Source of the DNA: Bryobacteraceae bacterium
Lineage (GTDB): Bacteria; Acidobacteriota; Terriglobia; Bryobacterales; Bryobacteraceae
Assembly (NCBI GenBank): GCA_025056455.1
Contig: JANWVY010000001.1
Location: forward strand, 877,757 to 941,756
Length of the DNA: 64,000 nt
Direction of reading: 5' to 3'
Made by a program: the position numbers and the translations under genes. Of this stretch, positions 7,421 through 16,900 are shown one piece after another (position 1 is the stretch's first letter; every line of letters begins with the position of its first letter). The notes beneath the pieces were generated by a model. It did no database searches and had not been told where the DNA came from. It was given only the letters and a program-made list of their open reading frames with translations.

Positions 7421-8671
7421 ATGAAACACCGGGCCGTGGTGACGGGTATTGGCGTGGTGAGTCCCAATGGAGTTGGACGAGAGCCATTCTGGCGGGCGTG
7501 TCTCGAAGGCCGGAGCGGCGTCAAGCGCATCCAAGCTTTCGATCCTTCACCCTACCCCGTACAGATTGCAGGAGAAGTCACCGACTTCAACGAGGAGGAG
7601 TGGGTCGCGCCGAAGGACCGGCCTCATGTGGCGCGTACTGTCCCCTTCTCGATTGCCGCTACGGCAGAAGCGCTCGCCGATGCAGGCATCGATCCAGCTT
7701 CCATGTCCAAAGAGCAGCTGCGGGGCGTGGGCGTGATCGTGGGCTCGGGTGGCGGGGCGCAAGAGTTTACCGAACAACAGTACCGCCTGTACTATTCAAA
7801 CCAACTCAAACAGTGCAGCGTGTATGTGATTCCGAGCTCTACTGCGGGCACTCTCGCCAGCGAAGTCTCCATGCGCTTTGGATTTCGTGGCTTGAGCCAC
7901 GTGATCACAACCGGTTGCACCTCCTCGACCGACGCGCTTGGCTATGCCTACCGCACCATCCAGCAAGGCATCCTGGACACCATTGTGGTTGGTGGGGTAG
8001 ATGCTCCGATTACAGTTTTGGTGCTTCGTGGTTTTATCCTCATGCGGATTTTGAGCACGAAGTGGAACGCTGCTCCGGAGAAGGCATCAAGGCCCTTTTC
8101 AGCGGACCGTGATGGCTTTGTGCTTGGTGAAGGCGCGTGGTTCTTTGTGGTAGAGTCCCTTGAGAAGGCCAAAGCGCGCGGCGCCAGGATTTACGGGGAA
8201 ATCGCCGGCTATGGTTCAACCTGCGAAGCTTATCACCGTGTGCGGCTGGAAGAATGCGGCGAAGAACCAGCGCGCGCGATGTTGCTGGCGCTGGCCGAGG
8301 GTGGGGTGCCGGCCGAAGCCGTGGATTACGTGAGTTATCACGGTACGTCGACCGAGCTCAATGATCGCATTGAAACGAGAGCCATGCATCTTGCTTTTGG
8401 CCGCCACGCTCGCAAGCTGGCAGGATCGGCGCTGAAAAGCATCATCGGCCATCCGCAAGGCGCCTGCGGGGCAGCTGGAATCGCAGCCACGCTGCTGGCC
8501 ATGCGAGACGGCAAGGTGCATCCCACCATTAACCTGGACCATCCGAGTCCGGAGTGCGATCTCGACTATGTGCCCAAGGTCGCCCGTTCCCTTCCCGTGG
8601 AGTACGCTGTGGCCAACTGTATTGCGTTTGGAAGTAAGAACTCTGCGATTCTCCTTCGGCGCGTTTCTTGA
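7421..8671 (+). CDS. Beta-ketoacyl-ACP synthase (FabF/KAS II-like)
   Basis: 416 residues, full length for a thiolase-fold condensing enzyme. The catalytic triad is intact: Cys166 in TTGCTSSTDALG, His307 in SYHGTSTELND and His344 in SIIGHPQGACGAAG, with the supporting Lys339. It condenses malonyl-ACP with an acyl chain in the cytoplasm. The loop around the active Cys (TTGCTSS in place of the usual TACATG/TACASS) places it outside housekeeping FabF and nearer to the FabF-like group linked to specialised lipids or polyketides. No ACP, ketoreductase or dehydratase is adjacent, so its pathway is unknown. Confidence 0.88.
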   Translation: MKHRAVVTGIGVVSPNGVGREPFWRACLEGRSGVKRIQAFDPSPYPVQIAGEVTDFNEEEWVAPKDRPHVARTVPFSIAATAEALADAGIDPASMSKEQLRGVGVIVGSGGGAQEFTEQQYRLYYSNQLKQCSVYVIPSSTAGTLASEVSMRFGFRGLSHVITTGCTSSTDALGYAYRTIQQGILDTIVVGGVDAPITVLVLRGFILMRILSTKWNAAPEKASRPFSADRDGFVLGEGAWFFVVESLEKAKARGARIYGEIAGYGSTCEAYHRVRLEECGEEPARAMLLALAEGGVPAEAVDYVSYHGTSTELNDRIETRAMHLAFGRHARKLAGSALKSIIGHPQGACGAAGIAATLLAMRDGKVHPTINLDHPSPECDLDYVPKVARSLPVEYAVANCIAFGSKNSAILLRRVS

Positions 8672-8680
8672 GCCAGCCCG

Positions 8681-11600
8681 TTACTTTACAGAAAGAAGGA
8701 CCGGGGGGCTATTCTGCCCAGCGGCACGGATCTGCAAGGGCACATCATCGCCGAGCCGTGTTTCAAGGGGCACGATAGCGCGAACTTCGTAGCCGCCCCC
8801 ACCCGCAGGATTGAGAATGGCGGATTTCAGCGGGGCCTCCCGGCCGTCTACCAGCACGACAGGCGTTGAGATCACGCGCGCGGGGGGCGAAGTGGGTGGC
8901 GGCGTCCCGGCTTCTACTTCTTGATCCACCGCACCCAATCCGTTGCAGAGGATGATGATTTCCTCGCCGCGCCGTACTGGATTCTGAGGGCCAATCAACG
9001 TGCCGTCGGCTGCCCTCAGTACGCTACCTCGCGCCGGCTGGCTCGTATCTGGAATGAAGACACCCGGACGGGCCTTGGCGACCGCGAGATCCTCAGGGAC
9101 ACTGGGTATCGTTTCACGGATCACTACGAGCGATTGCAAATCATCGGGGGTAAGTCCGAAGGGAATCACCGCGTTGATTTGATTACGGCTCACATAGCGT
9201 AGGGCCAGGCGTCGGCCGGCCAGCTCCACGCGCGTGCCTGCTAATTCCCGCGGGAGATTCTGAAGATCGGGCGCTTCCTGGGTAACTGGCGCTAGCTCCA
9301 ATCCGAAGATGGTCACTAGGCTGCCGGGCGCCACGAGCGGAATCTCCTGGTAGGTGGCGGAATCTACAATCGCCGTACGAACAGGAATTGGCGGCGGTGG
9401 AGGGGAATTTGCGAAGCGCACAGTATGGAGCTTGTCCTCGACGCCCAGCCGGTTGCCGACGATCAGATAAATTTGAAACGTGATCAGCACACTTGCCACG
9501 TTGCGGTTCACCGGAGTCCAGCTTCCGGTAAAGGTGAAGTTGCCGTTGTCGCGCAGCCGCACTGCAGGATCTCCATTCGAAAAAATCGCCCTTACGTCGG
9601 CGCTATAACTCCCCGAGCAGTTTACTGGGCGAGAGTAGATACGGAGAGAAATCACGCCGCCAGGCGATTCTTCGGCTCGTGGCGACTCAACCGTAGTTTG
9701 TAGCGTACAAGTCGCCTGTTCGCGCTCAGCCTTGAAGCCTTCCGTGTTGCCGACCAAGCTGAGAACGCTCAAAGTCCGCAAGGTGCCATCGGAAAAACGG
9801 ATCTGGACGTTACTGCGGTAGATGCCGGGCCCGAGATTCGAAAAATCTGGCTGTACGAGAATGCGAGCTTGCTCCCCGCGAGCGAGCCTGCCCGTTGCGG
9901 GCGCTACGGTCAGCCAGTCCTGACCGCTTGGCAAATTTCGAGCGGTTACATAATCCAAATCCTCTAAGCCCAGGTTGGCGATTTGCACGCTCTGAGAACC
10001 AGGCCTGGCGCCTGGAGCTGCAACAAATACCAGCGCGGCCGGCGCAAGCTCCGGCGGAGGAACTTGCCCGGGCGCCAGTACGGTGAAGTACACTGCGAGT
10101 TTCTGTGGTGAATTCGGAGCGCGCCCGGAGGGATCGCTCACGCGCAGCAAGGCGTTGTAATGACCGGGCGGTAGTCCAGCGGGATCGACGCGAACGGAAA
10201 CCTGAGCGGCTTGGCGGTGAGGCGCAAGGCTCCCGGACGCGTTTTCGAGCCGCAGCCAGCGCTCTGCGGCGAGGAATTCAACATCCACTCGAAAGGATAG
10301 ATCCCCCTCCCCGACGTTGAGTACGCCAAAAAATTGTGGCAGCGGAGGGCCTCCGCCGGCCACAGCCGTAAAGCGCAGCGAAGGGTGAGTGAGCAGAATT
10401 CGCGGCCGCGGCGCTTCTGCGACCACCAGCGTGACGAGCACTCGCTGCGTAGAGCCTAGGGCTCGGATTTCAATGCTGCCTGTATAGGTGTTTGGTGGCA
10501 GATTCGCGGCATCGACTTGTACTTGAACGAATGCTTTTTCGCTGGCGCGCACACTTATTTGGTCTGCTGTTGCCCGGAGCCACGGCGCTCCGTCTTCGGT
10601 GTAGGTGGTCAGTTCGAAGAACAACTCGCCTCCGCCCGAATTGCGCACCGTGATCAACCCGTTTTGAGGAGCATCTCCGGCCTTGACAGCGAACTCCAGT
10701 CGCGTGTCCTCGACGTTCAGTTTGGGTGGCTCCTCGGCCTCCACCAAGAGCCTCACCTGCACGCTTCGCGCGGGCGGATTGGCACCAGGAGATCGAAGGG
10801 TGATGGTGGCGGTATATTCACCCGGAGGCAGTCTGCCTGGATCAACGCGGACTTCGAGCTCGGAGGGCATGACGCCCTCTTCGGCAGTGAGACTGAGCCA
10901 GCCCGCACCGCGAGACAGCTGCACGCTCGCCTGGAACCGCATCCCCACCAGTGCACCTTGAAGCAGGATCGTTTGCGGCGGAGGCGACGGACCAGAACTC
11001 TTGGCCTGAAATAAAAGATTGGCTGGAGTGACGCTGAAGCTAGGCGCGACTGGCTGCACCATTCGAATGCGATGATTGCCTGTATCGGCAATGAGCAGGT
11101 TACCTCTCGAGTCAACAGCAACGCCGTTGGGTGTATTGAGCAGCGCCCCTGTGGCAAGCGCACCGTCGCCAGCAAATCCAGGACGTCCTGAGCCAGCCAC
11201 CACGGTCAGCATGCCACCCGATAGCCGGTAGACGACGTGCTGGGTCCGGTCAACAAAATAAACATCACCCTCGGGACTCACGGCGATTTGCGCGGGTTGA
11301 TCCAGTTGGACCTCTCGCGCCTGCGCGCTCTGTCCGGGCGCGAGCCGCCGGGAGCCCCCGCCCGCCACAATTGTGACAACGCCGTTGCTGAGCCGGCGGA
11401 TAACACGGTTCCCCGTGTCCCCGATGTAAATCACGCCGGTTGGATCGATCGCGACACCTCGTGGTGAGTTGAACCGGGCGGCAGTCGCCGTTACATTGTC
11501 GACCGCTGGGCCTGCCGCGCCGTCTGCAGCTCCGGCGAGCGTGCGGACTTGACCACCATCCAGGATCCGGATGCGGTGGGCGGCCGTCTCTGCAAACAGT

Positions 11601-13102
11601 AGCCTTCCCTGAGCATCCAAGGCCAGCTGCCAGGGCCAAGCCAGCGGGGTGGAACTGGCAGGACCATCGGCTCCAATTCTTGCTTCGCCCGTACCGGCGA
11701 CTGTTGTGACCTGACCGTTGCGAGCCACACGGCGGATGACATGACCCCGGCCATTGACATCCGCCGGACTATCTGTGTAAAAGACGTTTCCCTCGCGATC
11801 CGCCACGGCGCTGATGGGACCTACTGCAGCGGTTCGGGTTGCCGGCACGCCGTTATCGCCCAGAGCAAGCACACCGTTGCCGGCGAGAGTGGAAACTTGC
11901 GAGGGACTCGCGCGGCGGAGGCGATAGTTCCCGTTGTCGGCGATCAGAAGCCCGCTCCCATCACCGGCCACGCCGAAAGGGGAATTCAAGTAAGCGGCCA
12001 GTGCGGGTGTGCCGTCGTCATAGGCTTGAAAACGGCCGTTGCCGGCCAGAGTTGTCACTTCGCCGCCGATCACAATCCGCCGCAAGCGAAAATTTTCGCG
12101 GTCTGCAAGAAGAACCGCCCCGGCGGAGTCAAAGACAAAACCCGATGGCGAATGAAAGAGAGCCGTGTTGGAGTTACCGGCTTGGAAGCCAGGCGTACCG
12201 GCTCCCACGCTTGGCTCGAAGGCGCCTCCTCGCACGCGCCCGAGGCGGTGAGAGGTGAGCGAAGCGGCCCAGAGATTCCCTTCGCGATCAAAGGCCACGC
12301 CGGAAGGAGCACTCATCCGTGCCAGCAACGTCAGATTGCCCGAGGCGTCCCACTGCCGGATCGCATTCGCATTCAACTCGGCTAAAACGAGATGACCGCT
12401 GGAACTGACGGCAAGGGACTCAACGCCTCCAAGAGCAGTTTGCGTTGCAGGGACCGTAGGCGAGAGCGTGACGTTGGCTCCGCCATTTCCCGCAATGGTG
12501 GTGATCAATCCCGAGGGGCTAATTCGTCGAATGCGCCCAAAGCCGCGGTCGTTGACGTATACATTTCCTGCGCTGTCGACCACAACAGTGTACGGCAGAC
12601 AGAGGACAGCGTTCCCTGCGAGACCATGATCCCCACTGAAACCGCAAGTTCCATTGCCGGCCACGGTCGTGATGATTCCATCAGGTGAAACGCGCCGTAC
12701 CCGGTGATTTAACGTGTCAGCGACATACAAATTGCCTTGGCGGTCGTAAGCGACGCTACTCGGCGACCAGAGTGAAGCTTGGGTGGCTGGCTCCCCATCG
12801 CCAGAAAACGTCGCCAGGCCATTGCCGGCGAGCACCCGCAGCGTTCCATCTCGTTCGAGACGCATCACCATATGATTGCTTTGGTCAGCAAAGACAGCCC
12901 GGCCTTCACCATCCAGCGCAACGCCCACAAAGCGTCCCAGAGGAGCCTCGGTTGCGGGACGGCCCTCACCGCGGAAAATCCAGTCAGTGCCAACCAGAGT
13001 TGTGATTACGGATTGCGCAGACAACGCAGCTGTCAACAAAGTGGTTTTCAAAAAAAAGAAAACCCAGCGTCCACTCGTTGAAAGCGCCACAGACCCAATC
13101 AT
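8681..13102 (-). CDS. Very large secreted NHL-repeat beta-propeller protein with Solibacter-type C-terminal domain
   Basis: 1473 residues from the ATG at 13102. A TTG at 13162 with GAGG seven bases upstream would add 20 residues and is a real alternative. After a signal peptide (WVFFFLKTTLLTAALSAQS), residues about 40-640 hold a long series of NHL units of the form LYVADTLNHRVRRVSPDG-ITTVAGNG, enough for two propellers. Residues about 650-1150 contain five or six BACON/choice-of-anchor-like beta domains (AGWLSLTAEEG, WLTVAPATG). The last ~230 residues match the uncharacterised Solibacter C-terminal domain (VDSATYQEIPLVAPGSLVTI, FGLELAP). It is probably a surface or extracellular carbohydrate- or protein-binding protein. 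It follows the small barrel gene on the same strand. Confidence 0.88.
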   Translation of the reverse strand: MIGSVALSTSGRWVFFFLKTTLLTAALSAQSVITTLVGTDWIFRGEGRPATEAPLGRFVGVALDGEGRAVFADQSNHMVMRLERDGTLRVLAGNGLATFSGDGEPATQASLWSPSSVAYDRQGNLYVADTLNHRVRRVSPDGIITTVAGNGTCGFSGDHGLAGNAVLCLPYTVVVDSAGNVYVNDRGFGRIRRISPSGLITTIAGNGGANVTLSPTVPATQTALGGVESLAVSSSGHLVLAELNANAIRQWDASGNLTLLARMSAPSGVAFDREGNLWAASLTSHRLGRVRGGAFEPSVGAGTPGFQAGNSNTALFHSPSGFVFDSAGAVLLADRENFRLRRIVIGGEVTTLAGNGRFQAYDDGTPALAAYLNSPFGVAGDGSGLLIADNGNYRLRRASPSQVSTLAGNGVLALGDNGVPATRTAAVGPISAVADREGNVFYTDSPADVNGRGHVIRRVARNGQVTTVAGTGEARIGADGPASSTPLAWPWQLALDAQGRLLFAETAAHRIRILDGGQVRTLAGAADGAAGPAVDNVTATAARFNSPRGVAIDPTGVIYIGDTGNRVIRRLSNGVVTIVAGGGSRRLAPGQSAQAREVQLDQPAQIAVSPEGDVYFVDRTQHVVYRLSGGMLTVVAGSGRPGFAGDGALATGALLNTPNGVAVDSRGNLLIADTGNHRIRMVQPVAPSFSVTPANLLFQAKSSGPSPPPQTILLQGALVGMRFQASVQLSRGAGWLSLTAEEGVMPSELEVRVDPGRLPPGEYTATITLRSPGANPPARSVQVRLLVEAEEPPKLNVEDTRLEFAVKAGDAPQNGLITVRNSGGGELFFELTTYTEDGAPWLRATADQISVRASEKAFVQVQVDAANLPPNTYTGSIEIRALGSTQRVLVTLVVAEAPRPRILLTHPSLRFTAVAGGGPPLPQFFGVLNVGEGDLSFRVDVEFLAAERWLRLENASGSLAPHRQAAQVSVRVDPAGLPPGHYNALLRVSDPSGRAPNSPQKLAVYFTVLAPGQVPPPELAPAALVFVAAPGARPGSQSVQIANLGLEDLDYVTARNLPSGQDWLTVAPATGRLARGEQARILVQPDFSNLGPGIYRSNVQIRFSDGTLRTLSVLSLVGNTEGFKAEREQATCTLQTTVESPRAEESPGGVISLRIYSRPVNCSGSYSADVRAIFSNGDPAVRLRDNGNFTFTGSWTPVNRNVASVLITFQIYLIVGNRLGVEDKLHTVRFANSPPPPPIPVRTAIVDSATYQEIPLVAPGSLVTIFGLELAPVTQEAPDLQNLPRELAGTRVELAGRRLALRYVSRNQINAVIPFGLTPDDLQSLVVIRETIPSVPEDLAVAKARPGVFIPDTSQPARGSVLRAADGTLIGPQNPVRRGEEIIILCNGLGAVDQEVEAGTPPPTSPPARVISTPVVLVDGREAPLKSAILNPAGGGGYEVRAIVPLETRLGDDVPLQIRAAGQNSPPVLLSVK

Positions 13103-13196
13103 GCACTGGTTACAACTTGCCCGCCCCAAAACGAACTGCTTTCGGTTGGTCCGGGTGTTCAAGATTCAACCTCGCTGGCTGCCCCTCGTCTGATTC

Positions 13197-13817
13197 CTAG
13201 CGGCCCCAAATATAGAACACGCCAAAAGTGATTTTCATGAAGGGATCGTTAAAAGCAGGAATGTCCGAGTTAGGCTTGTAGCCCTTGGCCTCGATTCGGA
13301 TTCCCACATTCTGGCGCGCGTACCAGCGTAAGCCGCCCCCGAAATTAACTGCCAGATCCGTACGCTCGGGATCCGGCAATCGTGGCCCGCCGACGATTTC
13401 CGCTTGCCCAGCGTTCTTTCGCAGTCCTCCAACGCCAAAGGCAAAGTAGGGCATCACGGAAGGATTCCGCTTGAAAGGCACACGAAGGTGAATTCCTCCG
13501 TGGAAGTCGGAGAAGGAGTTTTTCCGGCGGACTTGGACGCGCCGTCCCGTCCCCTGTGCGACGATTTCTTCCTCTGCTGTCCGGTTCAGCAAGTCTGGGA
13601 AATAAGTGAATTCAAAATAGGGCAGCAACCACCGATTTGCGGCAACGGCAAAATTTGCTCCTGCTCCGGCGGCCGTTCTGCCCAACCCCCCTGCGAATCC
13701 CCCAAAAGCGCCAAACTCCACGGTGCCGGCATTCAGGTAGCTGACGTTTTGCCCCCAAGCTCGTAGCCCAGCAAGAGCGGTGAATGCGATGAGGACGAAG
13801 CGAAATTTGTATTTCAT
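13197..13817 (-). CDS. Small outer-membrane beta-barrel protein
   Basis: 206 residues. A signal peptide (FRFVLIAFTALAGLRAWGQ) is followed by alternating hydrophobic strands typical of an eight-stranded barrel, such as VEFGAFGGFAGG, WLLPYFEFTYF, VMPYFAFGVGG, LAVNFGGGLRWY and a final MKITFGVFYIWGR ending in a polar residue after aromatic ones. It belongs to the general OmpA/opacity-like small barrels of the outer membrane. It lies upstream of the giant NHL gene on the same strand with a short gap, so the two may be co-transcribed. The precise role is unknown. Confidence 0.8.
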   Translation of the reverse strand: MKYKFRFVLIAFTALAGLRAWGQNVSYLNAGTVEFGAFGGFAGGLGRTAAGAGANFAVAANRWLLPYFEFTYFPDLLNRTAEEEIVAQGTGRRVQVRRKNSFSDFHGGIHLRVPFKRNPSVMPYFAFGVGGLRKNAGQAEIVGGPRLPDPERTDLAVNFGGGLRWYARQNVGIRIEAKGYKPNSDIPAFNDPFMKITFGVFYIWGR

Positions 13818-13973
13818 AATTTATTTTTGTTTTTGCGAGTCTATCATAAGCTCGTAGCGCAGAAGGAAACCGGCGGCGCTTAGAATCAATTTTCGTTGGT
13901 TCGTCGCGCGGCCATGGTCCGCTGGCACTTGATAGTGGCGAAAAACGCCGCAGCGTTTCCATCAAAGCGAGGA

Positions 13974-16900
13974 TCAAAAAATGCAGCGGAAGCCGGTCCC
14001 GTTATAACCTTTGCGTCCATCAGCGGGAAACTTGTAGGAAATGCGCATCTGGTCACGGCCTTGGGCGAAATTTCCGCCTCGGAGCACAATCCCGCTGCCA
14101 GGTGAGTTTCCGGCGTAGGTGATCTCGGAGACATTACCCGTCATGTCGAAAAGGCCGAACGCATTCGGCTCGAGCATGGCGACGGCCTGCGGGGCTGGCT
14201 TAAAGTCAAAATAGGAAATTCTGGCCGAGGCTTGCGATCCTCCGATGAAAATCGCCTCGTAATTTCCTCCTCGCGCCGCAAACTCCCACTCCGCCTCGGT
14301 TGGTAAACGGCCATTGGGATTGGCCCAAGCGCAGTAGCTTTGGGCATCGGACGCCGTCACATTGACAACCGGCGACCGCGAATTGCTCCAAGATTTATCA
14401 AACACTGGCGGCTCTGGCATCTTCGCGCCGGTTTCAGAAGCGTACTTTTTGTACGCCTCGACAGTCACTTCGTGCTTACCAATATGGAAGGGGTTCACGG
14501 TCACAGCACGCGGAGATTCGAGTCTCTTATCGCATTTTGCGTCGCCTGTAACACATCCCATTTGGAAAGAGCCGCCAGGCAGCCGAACGTAGATCAATCC
14601 ATCTCGGCCCACACGCGTTGCGCCCGCTTTGGCCCCATCCGCGGGCTCTTTTTTGCTATCTCCAGCCTCCTTTTTCTTTTTGAGCTCATCCAGCCGGGCC
14701 ATCTCGCGAAGCAGGTTCTGCGCTTCTGGTTCAAACGGGCTCGCTTGATAGCGGTCTAAGAAGCGGCGGATTTCCTCGGCGCTATTCCTGGCCCGAGCGG
14801 TATTCCAGTCTTGAATCATGCGGAGGCGCTCTTCCGCCAGCTTCCGGGGCCGGCTGTTCGGAAAGCTTCGGAGGTATTCTTCGAGGTCGCTTGCCTGGAT
14901 GGAATCCTTTATCTTGGCCCAGGCTTCTACGGCGCGTAAATCTTCTAGCAGCTTGGTCGCTTCTCCCTCAAACGGACTTCCGGGGTAGCGGTCGCGAAAG
15001 GCTTCAAGGGATTCCAGCGTGGGTTGCACCTTGATCCTTTCCCATTCTCGCAGCGCATTCCACTCATTGAGCCGGATTCGCGCTTCGGCCGCGTGCGGCG
15101 ACTTGGGATGCTCCCGAAGATAACGTTCCATGGCGGCGGGGTCTTTACTGGCCAGGGTTTGCTGCCAGGCCGCCTCAGCGGCTTGCTTGAGCTCGTTCAG
15201 CATCTGCCGCGCCTCGGGCGCATACCTGCCCGCAGGAAAGGTTTGCAGATAGGCTTCGAGATTCGCGACTTCGCGCTTTCGCGAAGCCTCCAACCAAGTC
15301 TTCTCCTCCCCTTCAAGACGCGCCAGCAGCTGCCGCGCCAGTTCGTGGAAAACTCCGTCCGGATACGCGGCAAGAAACTTCTTCAGGGCACTCGGATCCG
15401 TCGCTGATCGTAACTGTTGCCAGACCCGGTCCTCGGCCTCGAGATAGGTGAGGCGCTTTCGGGCGGCAGCAGCATAGGCGCCATCCGGGTGGGCCGCTAA
15501 GAAACTTTTGAGCGCATCTCGGTTGCGCAGATCCAGATTGAGCCATTCCCGGGTCTCGCGAGCCGCTGCTTGGAGGTGTTTTTCCGGCGTCCTTGCGGGT
15601 TGCCGCGCCTGGCCCGCAGGCTGCTGAATCGTCGGAGACGCCCGGCTCGCTTGCCGGTCAGAGGGACCAGGCCGCTGCTCGCGCAACATGAACCAGCTGA
15701 CAGCCCCAACGACACATCCAGCCGCCGCGATTGCTCTGAGCCGCCGAAACAGAGCCCGTTTCCGCGCCTCGAGCGCCTGGAGCAAGACTTGGGCTTCCGC
15801 AGCGTGCTTGCTATGCGGGTAACGGGAAACAAAGGCGCGGCACTGAGCTAAATTCATGCTCTGACACACCTGCCGCCAGGCAGATTCTTCTTGGCGCAGC
15901 TGCGCGGCACGGGCCAGAGCGAGTTTGCCGAATTTGCTGCTAGCGCGAGTGGCGAAAGCTTCAAGCAGCGCAGGGTCGTCGCTCAAAGAAAGTCTGTTCC
16001 AGTTTTCTTCTTCGGCTTGCCAGGAGGCAAGCAAGCTTCCGGCTTGCGCCGCTCGCGGGGCATAGAAGAATTCAGCTAAGTAAAGGCGCAAGGCTTCCGG
16101 CTCGCCTGCCTCTATGGCCGACTGGTAAGTGCGCGCTTCCTTGGCCACCACCTCGAGCCGCTGCTTGGCTTCCGCCCGATGAAGGCCCAGCGGGTAATCG
16201 CTCAAATACCGCTCAATCTGGTGGACATCCCAGCTGTTTGCCACTGCTTCCCACGCCTTCTGCTCGCTCGCCCGGCGAATCGCTTCGATTGCGTTCAACG
16301 CCTCATCAAAGTGGATTCCGCGCGGATACTGCTCGAGGTAGCGCTGGAGCGAGACAAGCGTCGATTCCGCTTGCGCCTGGCGCCAGGCTTGCTCATCGGC
16401 CTCGCGCTCCAAGGCCTCGATCGCCTCTCTCGCTTCAGCAGCATGCAAGCCTTGGGGAAAACGCGCGAGATACATTTGGAAGGCAGCTCGATCCTTTTGC
16501 GCCTGAGCCTGCTGCCAGGCTTCTCGCTCGGCCAGCCGTTGTAACTCCTCAATCGCAGCCTGTGCCTGCCCGGCATAATTTCCAGAAGGAGACTGCCGGA
16601 GGTAGTTCTCGTAGGCAAGAACTGTATTCTGGCTGCAGGCCTCGAGCCACAACTGGCGGTCCCGCTGGATCTCGTTTAGCCGCTGCCGGGCGGGCTGAGC
16701 CAGTGGTCCATCGCCGAATTTTTCCAGAAAAGCGCGGAGCGCAGGCTCGGCTTGCTCACCGGAGCCGATTGCTTTCCACTCGGCTTGCTCCGCAGCAGCG
16801 AGCAGTTCGAGGCGGCGTGCCGCCTCGCTCGCAAAACGTCCGTTGGGATAGGCTTTCAAAAAAGCTTTTAAGCCTTGGCGCTGCAGCGGCCCTTGGATGG

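Noticed and set aside
13974-14650. C-terminal SUMF1-like fold as a target of a diversity-generating retroelement
   Set aside because: No reverse transcriptase, template repeat or adenine-rich variable region is in the window.
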